64,000 bases of DNA from Pseudomonadota bacterium (GCA_021847605.1 JAJZQN010000012.1:36875-100874); one strand, 5' to 3'. Positions 36,601-45,639 are shown, counted from the stretch's first letter. Numbers and translations: made by a program. The notes: generated by a model not told the origin, from the sequence alone.

Positions 36601-38552
36601 TCAGTTGCCGCTGGACCGCGATCTCTGAGCGGTTATGATTGACCGATACTCAACCGAAATCGTCTTGCAGTTGCCGCTGGACCGCGATCTCTGAGCGGTT
36701 ATGATTTGCTCTGGCAATGGCCGTCATGACCGAACGTTGCCGCTGGACCGCGATCTCTGAGCGGTTATGATGCAGCAGGCTCGCGACAATGCGTTTCAGG
36801 AGTTGCCGCTGGACCGCGATCTCTGAGCGGTTATGATTTTGTAATGCTTAACCAGTGCCAATTCATCGTTGCCGCTGGACCGCGATCTCTGAGCGGTTAT
36901 GATTCCCATCTCGCGAAGCTGGCTGATCGTCTTGTTGCCGCTGGACCGCGATCTCTGAGCGGTTATGATTGGTAGCAGAGTTGATGAAAGGCAAAGCTTG
37001 TTGCCGCTGGACCGCGATCTCTGAGCGGTTATGATTTCATGACCGGGCCGACCGTTCGGGAATGGTTGCCGCTGGACCGCGATCTCTGAGCGGTTATGAT
37101 AAAGCCGGATGAGCGATCGTCGCAATGATTGTTGCCGCTGGACCGCGATCTCTGAGCGGTTATGATTCCTTTCTACCGTTATCCTCGCCCACGCCTAGTT
37201 GCCGCTGGACCGCGATCTCTGAGCGGTTATGATTGCCAGCTTTGACAGGGCGCCAAGTCATATGTTGCCGCTGGACCGCGATCTCTGAGCGGTTATGATG
37301 GAACGATGGCACCTAAGTTATCATAGACAGTTGCCGCTGGACCGCGATCTCTGAGCGGTTATGATCTTCTTCCTCTTCTTCGTCTTCGATGGGTTGTTGC
37401 CGCTGGACCGCGATCTCTGAGCGGTTATGATGCGATACGGACGATGAAGTCCTTGTAAAAAGTTGCCGCTGGACCGCGATCTCTGAGCGGTTATGATCGC
37501 GCCCTTGATCCGTCGCCAAGTTCAAAGTTGCCGCTGGACCGCGATCTCTGAGCGGTTATGATAGCAACGATATGCTCCCAGGTGTTCATGCTGTTGCCGC
37601 TGGACCGCGATCTCTGAGCGGTTATGATACATGCGAGCACTTGTCAGCTTCACCGGGCGTTGCCGCTGGACCGCGATCTCTGAGCGGTTATGATCCGGCA
37701 ACGGCAATGGAAACAGGACGCAGCGTTGCCGCTGGACCGCGATCTCTGAGCGGTTATGATCATGTGCGGCTCGACCAATCCCATAGATCAGTTGCCGCTG
37801 GACCGCGATCTCTGAGCGGTTATGATGCCTAGAAAGTTTGGCACTTGGGACGCTATGTTGCCGCTGGACCGCGATCTCTGAGCGGTTATGATGGATCGAT
37901 GAGGCTGAGCCTGTGACGGAAGGTTGCCGCTGGACCGCGATCTCTGAGCGGTTATGATATGGCATTGACGGCAAGAAAGAGTTATCCAGTTGCCGCTGGA
38001 CCGCGATCTCTGAGCGGTTATGATCAGGAACGCTGGGACTTGGCGCGGAGGTGGGTTGCCGCTGGACCGCGATCTCTGAGCGGTTATGATACTTGGCGGT
38101 GGTGTTACTGGCGCTGTAGAGTTGCCGCTGGACCGCGATCTCTGAGCGGTTATGATTATAGGAATGTATCGCACGCATCTATATCGGTTGCCGCTGGACC
38201 GCGATCTCTGAGCGGTTATGATTGCCAGTGCGATGGCGCAGCAGGCGGTTAGGTTGCCGCTGGACCGCGATCTCTGAGCGGTTATGATCAATTTGCGGAT
38301 GGCGGCGACACGGCGATAGTTGCCGCTGGACCGCGATCTCTGAGCGGTTATGATTAACCAGATTGACCGTGAAGCCAGCAGGCAGTTGCCGCTGGACCGC
38401 GATCTCTGAGCGGTTATGATTGCGGCGAGAGCTAAGCCGATGCGCTGGCTGTTGCCGCTGGACCGCGATCTCTGAGCGGTTATGATTAATCGCTTCCGGG
38501 CGTGAAGACGCGGCGCGTTGCCGCTGGACCGCGATCTCTGAGCGGTTATGAT
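33637..38552 (+). CRISPR. CRISPR array, 75 repeats of 36 bp and 74 spacers
   Basis: Read by eye: the repeat starts GTTGCCGCTGGACC and ends GAGCGGTTATGAT (36 bp). The first copy (33637-33672) is strongly degenerate but keeps CTGAGTGGTTATGAT at its end. The second (33703) has one substitution (C for T at repeat position 19). The following 73 look identical. Spacers are almost all 30 bp; five are 29 bp (34729, 35322, 36509, 37036, 37498) and one is 31 bp (37167). Strand is set by the tracrRNA at 43369: the anti-repeat pairs with the 5' part of the plus-strand repeat, so crRNAs read left to right. Type II-C by its cas genes. ORFs within it are artefacts of the repeat. Confidence 0.98.
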
Positions 38553-38555
38553 GGA

Positions 38556-38596
38556 CCTGTGGTTATTGCTTTGAAATGCAAGGCAATAACCACAGG
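38556..38596. repeat. Perfect 14-bp palindrome between array and cas2
   Basis: CCTGTGGTTATTGC and GCAATAACCACAGG flank a 13-base loop, starting 4 bases after the last repeat and ending 28 bases before the cas2 stop codon. There is no T run on either side. It may be a terminator or processing site between the convergent array and cas operon, or a structure at the insertion end of the array. Confidence 0.75.
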
Positions 38597-38624
38597 GGCA
38601 CATAGAGAAAAATGCCACGAATCA

Positions 38625-38963
38625 TCAAAATAGCGCAAGCTGATCGGGGTTTTTCCGCTGCCGTCGGCGGCGCTGACCTGAAAATCGTACGATATTTTCA
38701 TATTGCCGATCCGTGAAGCTGAGGATGTGGACATCACCGCGATCGGGTAGTTTCGATTCGACCCGCCGCAGGTAAGTCTCATATTGTTCCTTGCCGTTGC
38801 AGAAGCGAGCATAGACCGAAAACTGACTTTTCTCAAAGCCCTCATCCAGCAAAAACTCGCGAAATTTGGTGGCTGCGCGTGACTGTTCTCTGGTTCCAAC
38901 CGGCAGATCGAACATGACGAAAATCCACATCAGGCGGTATCCGCTTAGCTGGGTCGCACTCAT
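38625..38963 (-). CDS. cas2: CRISPR-associated endoribonuclease/adaptation protein Cas2
   Basis: 112 residues; works with Cas1 to insert new spacers. MWIFVMFDLPVGTREQ gives the ferredoxin-like first strand with Asp19. EKSQFSVYARFCNGKEQ and VHILSFTDRQYENIV are type II Cas2 motifs. ATG at 38963 overlaps the cas1 stop by four bases (ATGA), so the two are coupled. No Csn2 or Cas4 gene is present, which is the type II-C pattern. Confidence 0.95.
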   Translation of the reverse strand: MSATQLSGYRLMWIFVMFDLPVGTREQSRAATKFREFLLDEGFEKSQFSVYARFCNGKEQYETYLRRVESKLPDRGDVHILSFTDRQYENIVRFSGQRRRRQRKNPDQLALF

Positions 38964-39883
38964 GCGAGGAGCAAATCCAGTCCGGCCAGTTCCAGCGCGG
39001 ACGGAGGAGTTGGCAGGATGATGTCAGCCGCCTGCCCGCTCTGAAAAGCGCGTGCCAGGCTTTGCGCCGCCCGGTTGGCGGCACCTGCGACGGTGGTTGT
39101 GCCATCGGCGCCCGGCAGGTCGAGCGCGATCAGGCTGGCGAAGGCGCGCTTCGCTTCCGGCGTGACGGTGTCGACACCGCGCACTGTCAAACGCACAGCC
39201 AATGCATCGACCAGCGGCCGGAACGGCTCGATCAGATCATCGGCGAGGGCGAAAGCATTAGTGCGGTTGGCGTGATGGACACCGATCGACGGGTGAAGAC
39301 CGGACGCCACGACCGCTCGCGCGCACAAGGAACGCAGCACCGTATAACCATAGTTGAGCAGGGCGTTGACGCCGTCAGCATCGCGGTCGCGCCGAAACCC
39401 CTCGCCCAACAGCAACGGCCAGTAACGGCGCGCCGCCTGTGCCTCCACATTGTCAGGATCGCCTGACCCTACCCGCCGCGCCAGCAGGTCGAAAGCGGAA
39501 GCCGATACGCCGTTCGCTTCCAACACCGCCGCCTGCCAGCGGATCTTAGCTATGATAATCCGCCGCCAGAGTTGCTTGGACAATGGCTTGCCAGCCTCCC
39601 ATTGCGCCCGCATCCGATGGTTTTGGGCATGGTGGCCGTCGATCGGCAGGCAGAGCGCGACCGGCGCGTGGTTGCTGCCGCACAGCAGCATCACCGCGCC
39701 CCGTTGCGCCAGCGCGACGATCAGGCTGCTGGACCAGGTCGTGCCATGGGCATGGACGATTACGGCAGCGACATCATCGAGCGGGATGCGGCCGACTTCC
39801 TCACGATCCTGAGAGACGATCAGGAAGCCTCTATAAGCGGACAGGTGACGGCCGTCGGTTGCGATATCGACGATCCGGTCCAT
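38960..39883 (-). CDS. cas1: CRISPR-associated integrase Cas1 (type II)
   Basis: 307 residues; catalyses spacer integration with Cas2. Metal ligands of Cas1 appear as Glu147 (DNVEAQAARRYWPLL), a His at 203-204 (GVHHANRTNAFALADDL) and Glu219 (LIEPFRPLVD). The N-terminal beta domain begins MDRIVDIATDGRHLS. The gene starts 17 bases after the cas9 stop and overlaps cas2, so cas9-cas1-cas2 is an operon. Confidence 0.96.
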   Translation of the reverse strand: MDRIVDIATDGRHLSAYRGFLIVSQDREEVGRIPLDDVAAVIVHAHGTTWSSSLIVALAQRGAVMLLCGSNHAPVALCLPIDGHHAQNHRMRAQWEAGKPLSKQLWRRIIIAKIRWQAAVLEANGVSASAFDLLARRVGSGDPDNVEAQAARRYWPLLLGEGFRRDRDADGVNALLNYGYTVLRSLCARAVVASGLHPSIGVHHANRTNAFALADDLIEPFRPLVDALAVRLTVRGVDTVTPEAKRAFASLIALDLPGADGTTTVAGAANRAAQSLARAFQSGQAADIILPTPPSALELAGLDLLLA

Positions 39884-39900
39884 GTCCGCCCGATTCCGCC

Positions 39901-42900
39901 TCAGCCGTTCTTGCGCGTTTTGCGCCGGCCGGTGCGAGCAGGGAAGCCGGGGTCAAGGACACGTCCCAGTTCGTCGATGCGGACCTGTCGCGCCTTGATC
40001 TTTTTCAGCCCTCCGGCTTTGGGCGCGAAATATTTGAACGGATCATCGTCATTGGATGCCGCATCGCGACGCTTCAGGTCGCCGGCTTCCTGCGGCTGCG
40101 CCAATGTTATCTGGCCATTCTGACCGAATTTCACGACCCGCATCAACTTACGCTCTTCCCCGTCGCGTTCGACCGCCAGCATGTCGCCCTGATGCAGGCT
40201 CAGCACCTTGCGCGCGGTGGGATTGGCGGCACGCACCGCAGATGCCCAACCCGGCTGATGCGCGTCGAACGTCGACACCACTTCGGCCACCCATTTGTCC
40301 CCCGGCAATTCCCACACATCATAACGATAGTTGGAATCACCCTTATATCCCTTGTAGATATGTCCATTCCGGTCGGAAATGGGGATGACGGTCAGCGGTT
40401 CGACGACGCGCATGCGCCGTACCCCCTGATAGGCATGCCATTGCAACGTCGGAAATTCCGCTACCGCCCGTTCGAAAGCCTTGCCCTCCAGCCCATCGAG
40501 ATGGCTGTAGAGCGCGGCGCGCAGACCTTCGTCGCGAATGCGTTCCAGGTCGGTGATCTTCTTGAGGCTGGTTAGCGGCACACGGCGTACGACGATGCTG
40601 TTACCCTTGGCATCCGTCTCACCAGTCAAACCATAAGCGGTATCATTGTGCAGCCGTCCGGCGGTCGCGTCCTGCCCCTTGGGAAGTCCCGCCTTGGACG
40701 CGGTGCCATGATCGGTGCGGTGGCTGACCACGATGGCATTCACCGCTTCGCGCAACTGATCGCGAAAGCCCTCCCACGGCTCTGGAATGATGATCCGTTC
40801 GCGCCCCTCCGCACCCTCCAGCCCGGATTCCCGCGCAATCTTGTTCAGCATGCCGCGATCCACGATCGCCACCACCACCGCGTCGATGGCATGATGACGA
40901 TGGTCGAGCCGGTTCTTCGCCTGATCGGAGCCTGTAAAATTATGGTCGGGTAGCAGGTCGTTGAGGCCCAGCTTGCGCCGCACCATCTCCGTCAGCCGGC
41001 CGGGCGATACCCAGATATGACCGCTGCCCTCACCCTTTTCAGGATAGAGCGTCGCCAGATATTCGCGCGACAAACGGGCGAGATATTGGGTGTCGACCAG
41101 ATGCCGGGCCTGAAACCCGCTTTCGTCGCGAAATTTCTCCATCGCATCCGGCTCGAACCGCCAGCGCTTGTTGCGCGGCAGGTTCGCGGCGCGGGCGGCG
41201 ATGGCTTCCCAATCGCCCTCAATGCCAAAACGACCGGCGAAATCCAGCCGGGCATCATATGGGCTGCGCTTGCGCTTGATCCGGTTTGCTTCTCGTATGC
41301 AGATAATTTTGTTGCCGTTACTATCGTCCAACGTCGCCTTGAACGGAAGGATATGATCGATTTCCACGGCATCTGAAAATAGCTTCCGAATGCCGATCAT
41401 CTCGCCGGAGTAGATACAAGCTCGACCGAGTACATTATCGCCATTCAGCTCTTCCCAGAGCTTCAGCTTGGCGCGGTTCGCTCCCGTATTAAGGATGTCA
41501 TTTTCTTCGAGTGTACGGCCACGTCGCTCGGCATCCAGCCGGTTCCGGTTATTCTCCTGGTTGATCCGTTTCTTGTCGTCATCGGTGAGCTTCAGCTCGC
41601 GCGCGAGTTCGATCGCGATTTCGGCCGGCGGGCCATAGGCGCGGATCAGGCGATTGACGATCCGGCGCAACTGGTTGAGGCCGATATGCACGGTGGGATT
41701 GGTCAGCCGCCCGACCCGCATTTCATCCGAATGGGATGGATCTCCCGTCCCCGGCATGATGTGCCGTTCCAGTGCCACACCATAATAAGGAAGCTGCGGC
41801 CGCCCTTCTTCATCCTCAAAAATCTCGCCGGTGCGCCGATCACTATGATGGCCAAGGCCCGCAGCCTCCACCGCCTCGCTATAGACCAGCACCCGGCCGT
41901 CCTTGGCGCCGCCCTGCAACGCCTCGATCAACCGGCGCGTCGCCGTCTCGCCAAAGCGGCCATAACCCTGCGGCAGGGGCGCGTTGGCAACGGCACGCGC
42001 CGCATCCGGCGTCAGGTCATAGGTAGCGATGAGCCATTCGCGAAACGCGGCATCCTCCTCATCGCTCTCCACCTCCCCCAGCCGGTCGATCACCTCCCAT
42101 TGCTGCTCGACGCTCAGATGCACCCAGCGATTGGCGAAGCGCGTCTTGCCCCCCATAACGGCGGCGACCTCATCACCCTTCAGGTCAGTGCGATTTTCGC
42201 TTTCCTTGTTGAATCGGGCTTCGGGTTCCAGCTTCAACGTCTTGCGCAGCGTTGCGAAACTGACCTTGTTCTTGTCTTTCAGCTTCAGGAACAGAATGTC
42301 CCGCTCCTCATGGGTCAGTCGTTGCGCGACCTCGCCCGTCCGCACGATCATCAGGGCATTGAGTTCCTCCAGCAGGCGGCGCTTCTGGAACAGCGGGTGC
42401 GCCTTTGGCAGGCGCTCGTCGCCCGGGATCAGCGTACATTTGCCGATCTGTGGCGCCTTCAACGGGCGCTGATAGAAGATGATCTCGCGCAGGCGTTTAT
42501 AGACATCTTCGGTCAGAACTGCCGGATGATGCGGCGCCTGCGCTTCCCATATCGCGTCGAATTCCTGCTCCATGAGCGCGCGGCCGGGGTAGAAGTCGTA
42601 ACCGTCGCCCTTGGCATCCTCGCCGCTTTCAGGACGAAGGCGGGTGCGAACGCCTTTCCCTTCCAGCCGTCGCTGATACAGCCATTTGCCATAGGTCCAG
42701 CTTCCCGGCTCCGCACCGGCCTCCGCCTCATCTTCCGCAATGGCCTCGCGCGTCCGGTCGATGCCAATGGCGATCTTACCGGCGTCGTCATCCGCCTTGC
42801 GATCGGCCTTGCGGTTGGACTTGAAGCCGCGCCGCTGATTGAGGTGAAACAGCGCCCGGCCCAGTTCCGGCAGGGTCAATGCCTCGTCCAGCGCCCGCGC

Positions 42901-43236
42901 GCGCACCTCATAGGGGTCGATCGCCGCCATCGCCTTGCGCGCGGCCTCATCCGCCGGGAACAGGCCGTCCGCGATCAGATATTTGATCAGCGCCTTCTGT
43001 CGTTGCTGAAAGCGATCGCGCCGCCGCCGCATCGCGCGGGCATCGCGCCGGTCGACAGCAAGAGATGCCCCGGACTTGGGATCGCGCCCGTCACTGAAGA
43101 TACGCGATCCGGCCGCCAATATGCCGATGGGCTTGCCCTTGGGCGCTGGCCCATCCAGTTCTATCGCTGCCCAGCCAAGCGAATTGGTCCCCAGATCCGC
43201 GCCAAACCGCCAGAATCGGCCTTTCATATCAGTCAT
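39901..43236 (-). CDS. cas9: Type II-C CRISPR effector nuclease Cas9
   Basis: 1111 residues from ATG 43236 (MTDMKGRFWRFGADLGTNSL; an in-frame ATG at 43287 would add 17 residues). Compact length is typical of II-C. RuvC-I Asp14 in FGADLGTNSLGWA; Arg-rich bridge helix near residues 55-90 (RRDARAMRRRRDRFQ); RuvC-II Glu543 in AEIAIELARE; HNH with His628 in VEIDHILPFK; RuvC-III His782 and Asp785 in RHHAIDAVVVA. All catalytic residues are intact, so it should be an active DNA nuclease guided by crRNA:tracrRNA. PAM preference cannot be read from the sequence. The C-terminal Lys/Arg-rich tail ends GRRKTRKNG. Confidence 0.98.
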   Translation of the reverse strand: MTDMKGRFWRFGADLGTNSLGWAAIELDGPAPKGKPIGILAAGSRIFSDGRDPKSGASLAVDRRDARAMRRRRDRFQQRQKALIKYLIADGLFPADEAARKAMAAIDPYEVRARALDEALTLPELGRALFHLNQRRGFKSNRKADRKADDDAGKIAIGIDRTREAIAEDEAEAGAEPGSWTYGKWLYQRRLEGKGVRTRLRPESGEDAKGDGYDFYPGRALMEQEFDAIWEAQAPHHPAVLTEDVYKRLREIIFYQRPLKAPQIGKCTLIPGDERLPKAHPLFQKRRLLEELNALMIVRTGEVAQRLTHEERDILFLKLKDKNKVSFATLRKTLKLEPEARFNKESENRTDLKGDEVAAVMGGKTRFANRWVHLSVEQQWEVIDRLGEVESDEEDAAFREWLIATYDLTPDAARAVANAPLPQGYGRFGETATRRLIEALQGGAKDGRVLVYSEAVEAAGLGHHSDRRTGEIFEDEEGRPQLPYYGVALERHIMPGTGDPSHSDEMRVGRLTNPTVHIGLNQLRRIVNRLIRAYGPPAEIAIELARELKLTDDDKKRINQENNRNRLDAERRGRTLEENDILNTGANRAKLKLWEELNGDNVLGRACIYSGEMIGIRKLFSDAVEIDHILPFKATLDDSNGNKIICIREANRIKRKRSPYDARLDFAGRFGIEGDWEAIAARAANLPRNKRWRFEPDAMEKFRDESGFQARHLVDTQYLARLSREYLATLYPEKGEGSGHIWVSPGRLTEMVRRKLGLNDLLPDHNFTGSDQAKNRLDHRHHAIDAVVVAIVDRGMLNKIARESGLEGAEGRERIIIPEPWEGFRDQLREAVNAIVVSHRTDHGTASKAGLPKGQDATAGRLHNDTAYGLTGETDAKGNSIVVRRVPLTSLKKITDLERIRDEGLRAALYSHLDGLEGKAFERAVAEFPTLQWHAYQGVRRMRVVEPLTVIPISDRNGHIYKGYKGDSNYRYDVWELPGDKWVAEVVSTFDAHQPGWASAVRAANPTARKVLSLHQGDMLAVERDGEERKLMRVVKFGQNGQITLAQPQEAGDLKRRDAASNDDDPFKYFAPKAGGLKKIKARQVRIDELGRVLDPGFPARTGRRKTRKNG

Positions 43237-43288
43237 ATGCCCCACTTCCCCGATCAGATCGACATTGGGGCAAGCACGTCCATGCAAG

Positions 43289-43339
43289 TCAAGTCAGATA
43301 AAAGCCGATATGATGACAATAGTATTTAGATTGACTTGA
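43289..43339. promoter_or_regulatory. Divergent cas9/tracrRNA promoter region with inverted TCAAGTCA
   Basis: TCAAGTCA (43289-43296) and TGACTTGA (43332-43339) are inverted copies, 36 bases apart, between the cas9 start and the tracrRNA. TTGACT/TTGACC at 43331-43341 is a good -35 element for the tracrRNA with TATCCA or CATAAT at 43358-43367 as -10. On the opposite strand TTGGTC and TACTAT could serve cas9. A shared regulator is possible but not identified. Confidence 0.45.
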
Positions 43340-43368
43340 CCAATGCTTAAAAATGGCTATCCATAATA

Positions 43369-43446
43369 TATCAGAGATCGCGGTCTGGCAGTTAACAAGT
43401 GTCAGTACGCACCAGATAAGGGCGACGCTCCGGCGTCGCCTTTTTT
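43369..43446 (+). ncRNA. tracrRNA of the type II-C system
   Basis: TCAGAGATCGCGGTC at 43371-43385 is a perfect 15-base complement of repeat positions 11-25, followed by TGGCAGTTAAC, which pairs with the repeat's 5' end with mismatches. CTGG and CCAG enclose a short middle region. GGCGACGC-TCCG-GCGTCGCC (43421-43440) with TTTTTT is an intrinsic terminator at the 3' end. The gene is divergent from cas9. It has a -35/-10-like sequence just upstream. The precise 5' end is estimated. Confidence 0.92.
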
Positions 43447-43493
43447 ATTGCCCTTCAAAGACGGGCTGCCGCCGCAACGGCGCGCCATTAACG

Positions 43494-43528
43494 AAAAAGG
43501 GCGGAGCAACCATCGTTGCCCCGCCCCT
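43494..43528 (-). terminator. Rho-independent terminator of btuB
   Basis: On the minus strand GGGGCGGGGCAAC, loop GATG and GTTGCTCCGCCC are followed by TTTTTCG. It lies 25 bases past the btuB stop and 48 bases from the convergent tracrRNA terminator. Confidence 0.85.
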
Positions 43529-43552
43529 TCGCTGCATAGCATCAAAGCCTGA

Positions 43553-45418
43553 TCAGTAGCTGATCCGCACCCCACCAAAAGCGCTGAGACCCAGCGTCTG
43601 CGTGCCGTAGGATACCTGATACCATTTATTGAACAGGTTCACGACGCGGCCATAGATTTCGACCTTGTCGGTGATGCCATAGCTGCCGAGCAGATCGACC
43701 GTCGTGTAAGCCTTGGTCGCAGGCGAATAGGCCGACGAAGCATCGCCGTCGCGATAGCGGACGCGGGCGGTGAAGGAAGCGCGCTCGATCGGCGTCAGCG
43801 TGACCGACGTCGTACCGCTGAACTTGGGGCGACCGCTGTCGACATAGCGATTGGCGACGAAACGGTCGTCCTTCACTTCATGATCGGTATAGGCATAGCT
43901 TTGCGTGATGCCGAGCCAGGGCAGCGGTTGCGCGCTGATGCCGATTTCAACGCCTTCGGTGCGGGTACGGCCATATTGGCCATAGCCGCCGAAGGGAGGA
44001 CGGCCGGAATCGAAGACGATTTCGTTCTTCTTGCTGCCCCAGAAATAGCTGACCTGCGTCGTCAGCCCGTCTGCCAGCACCAGATCGAAACCGGCATCGC
44101 CGCCCTTGCTCGTCTGCACCTTCAGGTCGCGATTGCCATAGCTGGGATCGAACAACTGATAGAGGCCCGGCGCCTTGGCGCCCGTGCCATAGCTCGCCCG
44201 CAGCTTCAACGCGCCGATGGCATAGGCAAAAGTGCCGCGATAGGTGTCGAACGAACCGAAACGGCTATTGTCATCGACGCGCGCGGCGCCGGTGATGGTC
44301 ATGCCGGCAATCGGGCGCAGCGCCGCTTCGGCATAGGCCGACTTGGTATTGACCTTCGCCAGGAAATCGCCGGAGAAGCTGGTGGTCTGGGTGGTCTTTT
44401 CCCGTTCCAGATTGCCGCCCGCTGACAGGCTGAGCGGGCCGAGGCCATCATAGGATGCGTTGAGCGTCAGTTCATCCTTGGTGCCGTCATACAGGTCGCC
44501 CTCGGCGCTGTAGAAGGTGCCGAAATAGCGGCGCTTGGCATTGTAGCGGCTGGCGGTCAGGTCGACCTTCACATGGCCGTCGAGGCTCTTGTAGCTGCCC
44601 TGCCCGGCATAAGCATATTCGGTCTTCTTGACGACATCGCTGCTGTCCGAGCTGGTATTGTCGAGGTCAGACGATGCCTTCTGCCAGAAGCCGATGGCCT
44701 GGAACGAGAGCGTATCGGTCGCCTGAACGCCCATCCGGCCCGAAAAGCCATAGCGCCAATATTCGTCCTTTTCGGTGGCGTTGCCGGTGCGCGGGTCGGC
44801 CAGTGACAGGCCGTCCCACTGATAGCCGGTCGCGGTCACGCGGAAATCGATCGGGCCGCTCTTGCCCAGAACCGACGCGCCGCCGTTCATCGTGCCATAG
44901 GAGCCGCCTTCGGCTTCGGCATTGACCTTGATGCCTTCTTCGGTCGCGCGCTGGGTGATGATGTTGACGACACCGCCGATCGCATCGGAGCCGTAAAGCG
45001 AACTCTGATTGCCCCGCAGCACTTCGATACGCTGAATGTCGCGCGACGTCAGATGGTCGGACTGGAATTGCGTGCTGGTGGAGCTGGGATCGCCCAGTTC
45101 GATGCCGTCGATCAGCCACAGCACCTCGTCATTGTCCGACCCACGGATGCTGACATTGGTCAGGCCGCCGGGACGATCGGACGACAGGACGACGCCCGGC
45201 ACATCCTGCAATGCATCCTTCACGAACACATTCTGGTTTCGCAGAATGTCGGCACGTTCGACCACCGACACGCTGCTGCCGATTTCGCGGGCTTCGCTGG
45301 TGACGCGCGACGCGGTGACGATGATGCTGTCGCTTTCGGCTTCGCCGGCATCGGCGCCCTGCGCATAGGCCGGCGTCGCGATCGCGATGGCCAGCACGGA
45401 AACTCCCATGAACTTCAT
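43553..45418 (-). CDS. btuB: TonB-dependent cobalamin receptor BtuB
   Basis: 621 residues from ATG 45418 (MKFMGVSVLAIAIATPAYAQ signal peptide; the frame is open earlier but that part overlaps the riboswitch linker). TonB box region DSIIVTASRV, plug domain (VFVKDALQDVPGVVLSSD through GSDNDEVLWLIDGIE, RGNQSSLYGSDAIGGVVNI) and a C-terminal 22-strand barrel ending in an aromatic residue (FGGVRISY). Short length and plug sequence fit BtuB-type receptors, supported strongly by the cobalamin riboswitch upstream. It would import B12 or other corrinoids. Confidence 0.93.
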   Translation of the reverse strand: MKFMGVSVLAIAIATPAYAQGADAGEAESDSIIVTASRVTSEAREIGSSVSVVERADILRNQNVFVKDALQDVPGVVLSSDRPGGLTNVSIRGSDNDEVLWLIDGIELGDPSSTSTQFQSDHLTSRDIQRIEVLRGNQSSLYGSDAIGGVVNIITQRATEEGIKVNAEAEGGSYGTMNGGASVLGKSGPIDFRVTATGYQWDGLSLADPRTGNATEKDEYWRYGFSGRMGVQATDTLSFQAIGFWQKASSDLDNTSSDSSDVVKKTEYAYAGQGSYKSLDGHVKVDLTASRYNAKRRYFGTFYSAEGDLYDGTKDELTLNASYDGLGPLSLSAGGNLEREKTTQTTSFSGDFLAKVNTKSAYAEAALRPIAGMTITGAARVDDNSRFGSFDTYRGTFAYAIGALKLRASYGTGAKAPGLYQLFDPSYGNRDLKVQTSKGGDAGFDLVLADGLTTQVSYFWGSKKNEIVFDSGRPPFGGYGQYGRTRTEGVEIGISAQPLPWLGITQSYAYTDHEVKDDRFVANRYVDSGRPKFSGTTSVTLTPIERASFTARVRYRDGDASSAYSPATKAYTTVDLLGSYGITDKVEIYGRVVNLFNKWYQVSYGTQTLGLSAFGGVRISY

Positions 45419-45639
45419 ATCTTTTACCCCCCGCGCCGAGCAACGTCGGACGGCGGGGCGTGCCGGCATTGCCGCTGAGCATATCTCAGGCACAATGACG
45501 GTCGGCGCGCGGCGACGGACAGGCGCGTGGAAAGCCCGTCGGCACGACCCGATGCGGCCCCGGCCGCATGCTGTGTCGTCGCTCAGACGGAGAAACACCG
45601 TGCCCTGACCATCCCCTGGACCAAAGGCAAGAGCGACCC

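Noticed and set aside
33562..38618. Many overlapping ORFs on both strands with repeated VAAGPRSLSGYD or SEIAVQRQ peptides
   Set aside because: They are translations of the CRISPR repeat read through spacers; none has a ribosome site.
38553..38624. A classical leader sequence at the right end of the array
   Set aside because: Only 72 bases before the cas2 stop, with a palindrome but no promoter-like or AT-rich leader; direction of transcription also argues against it.
41686..43329. Plus-strand 547-residue ORF antisense to cas9
   Set aside because: Shadow of cas9; composition is high in Arg/His/Gln without domain motifs.
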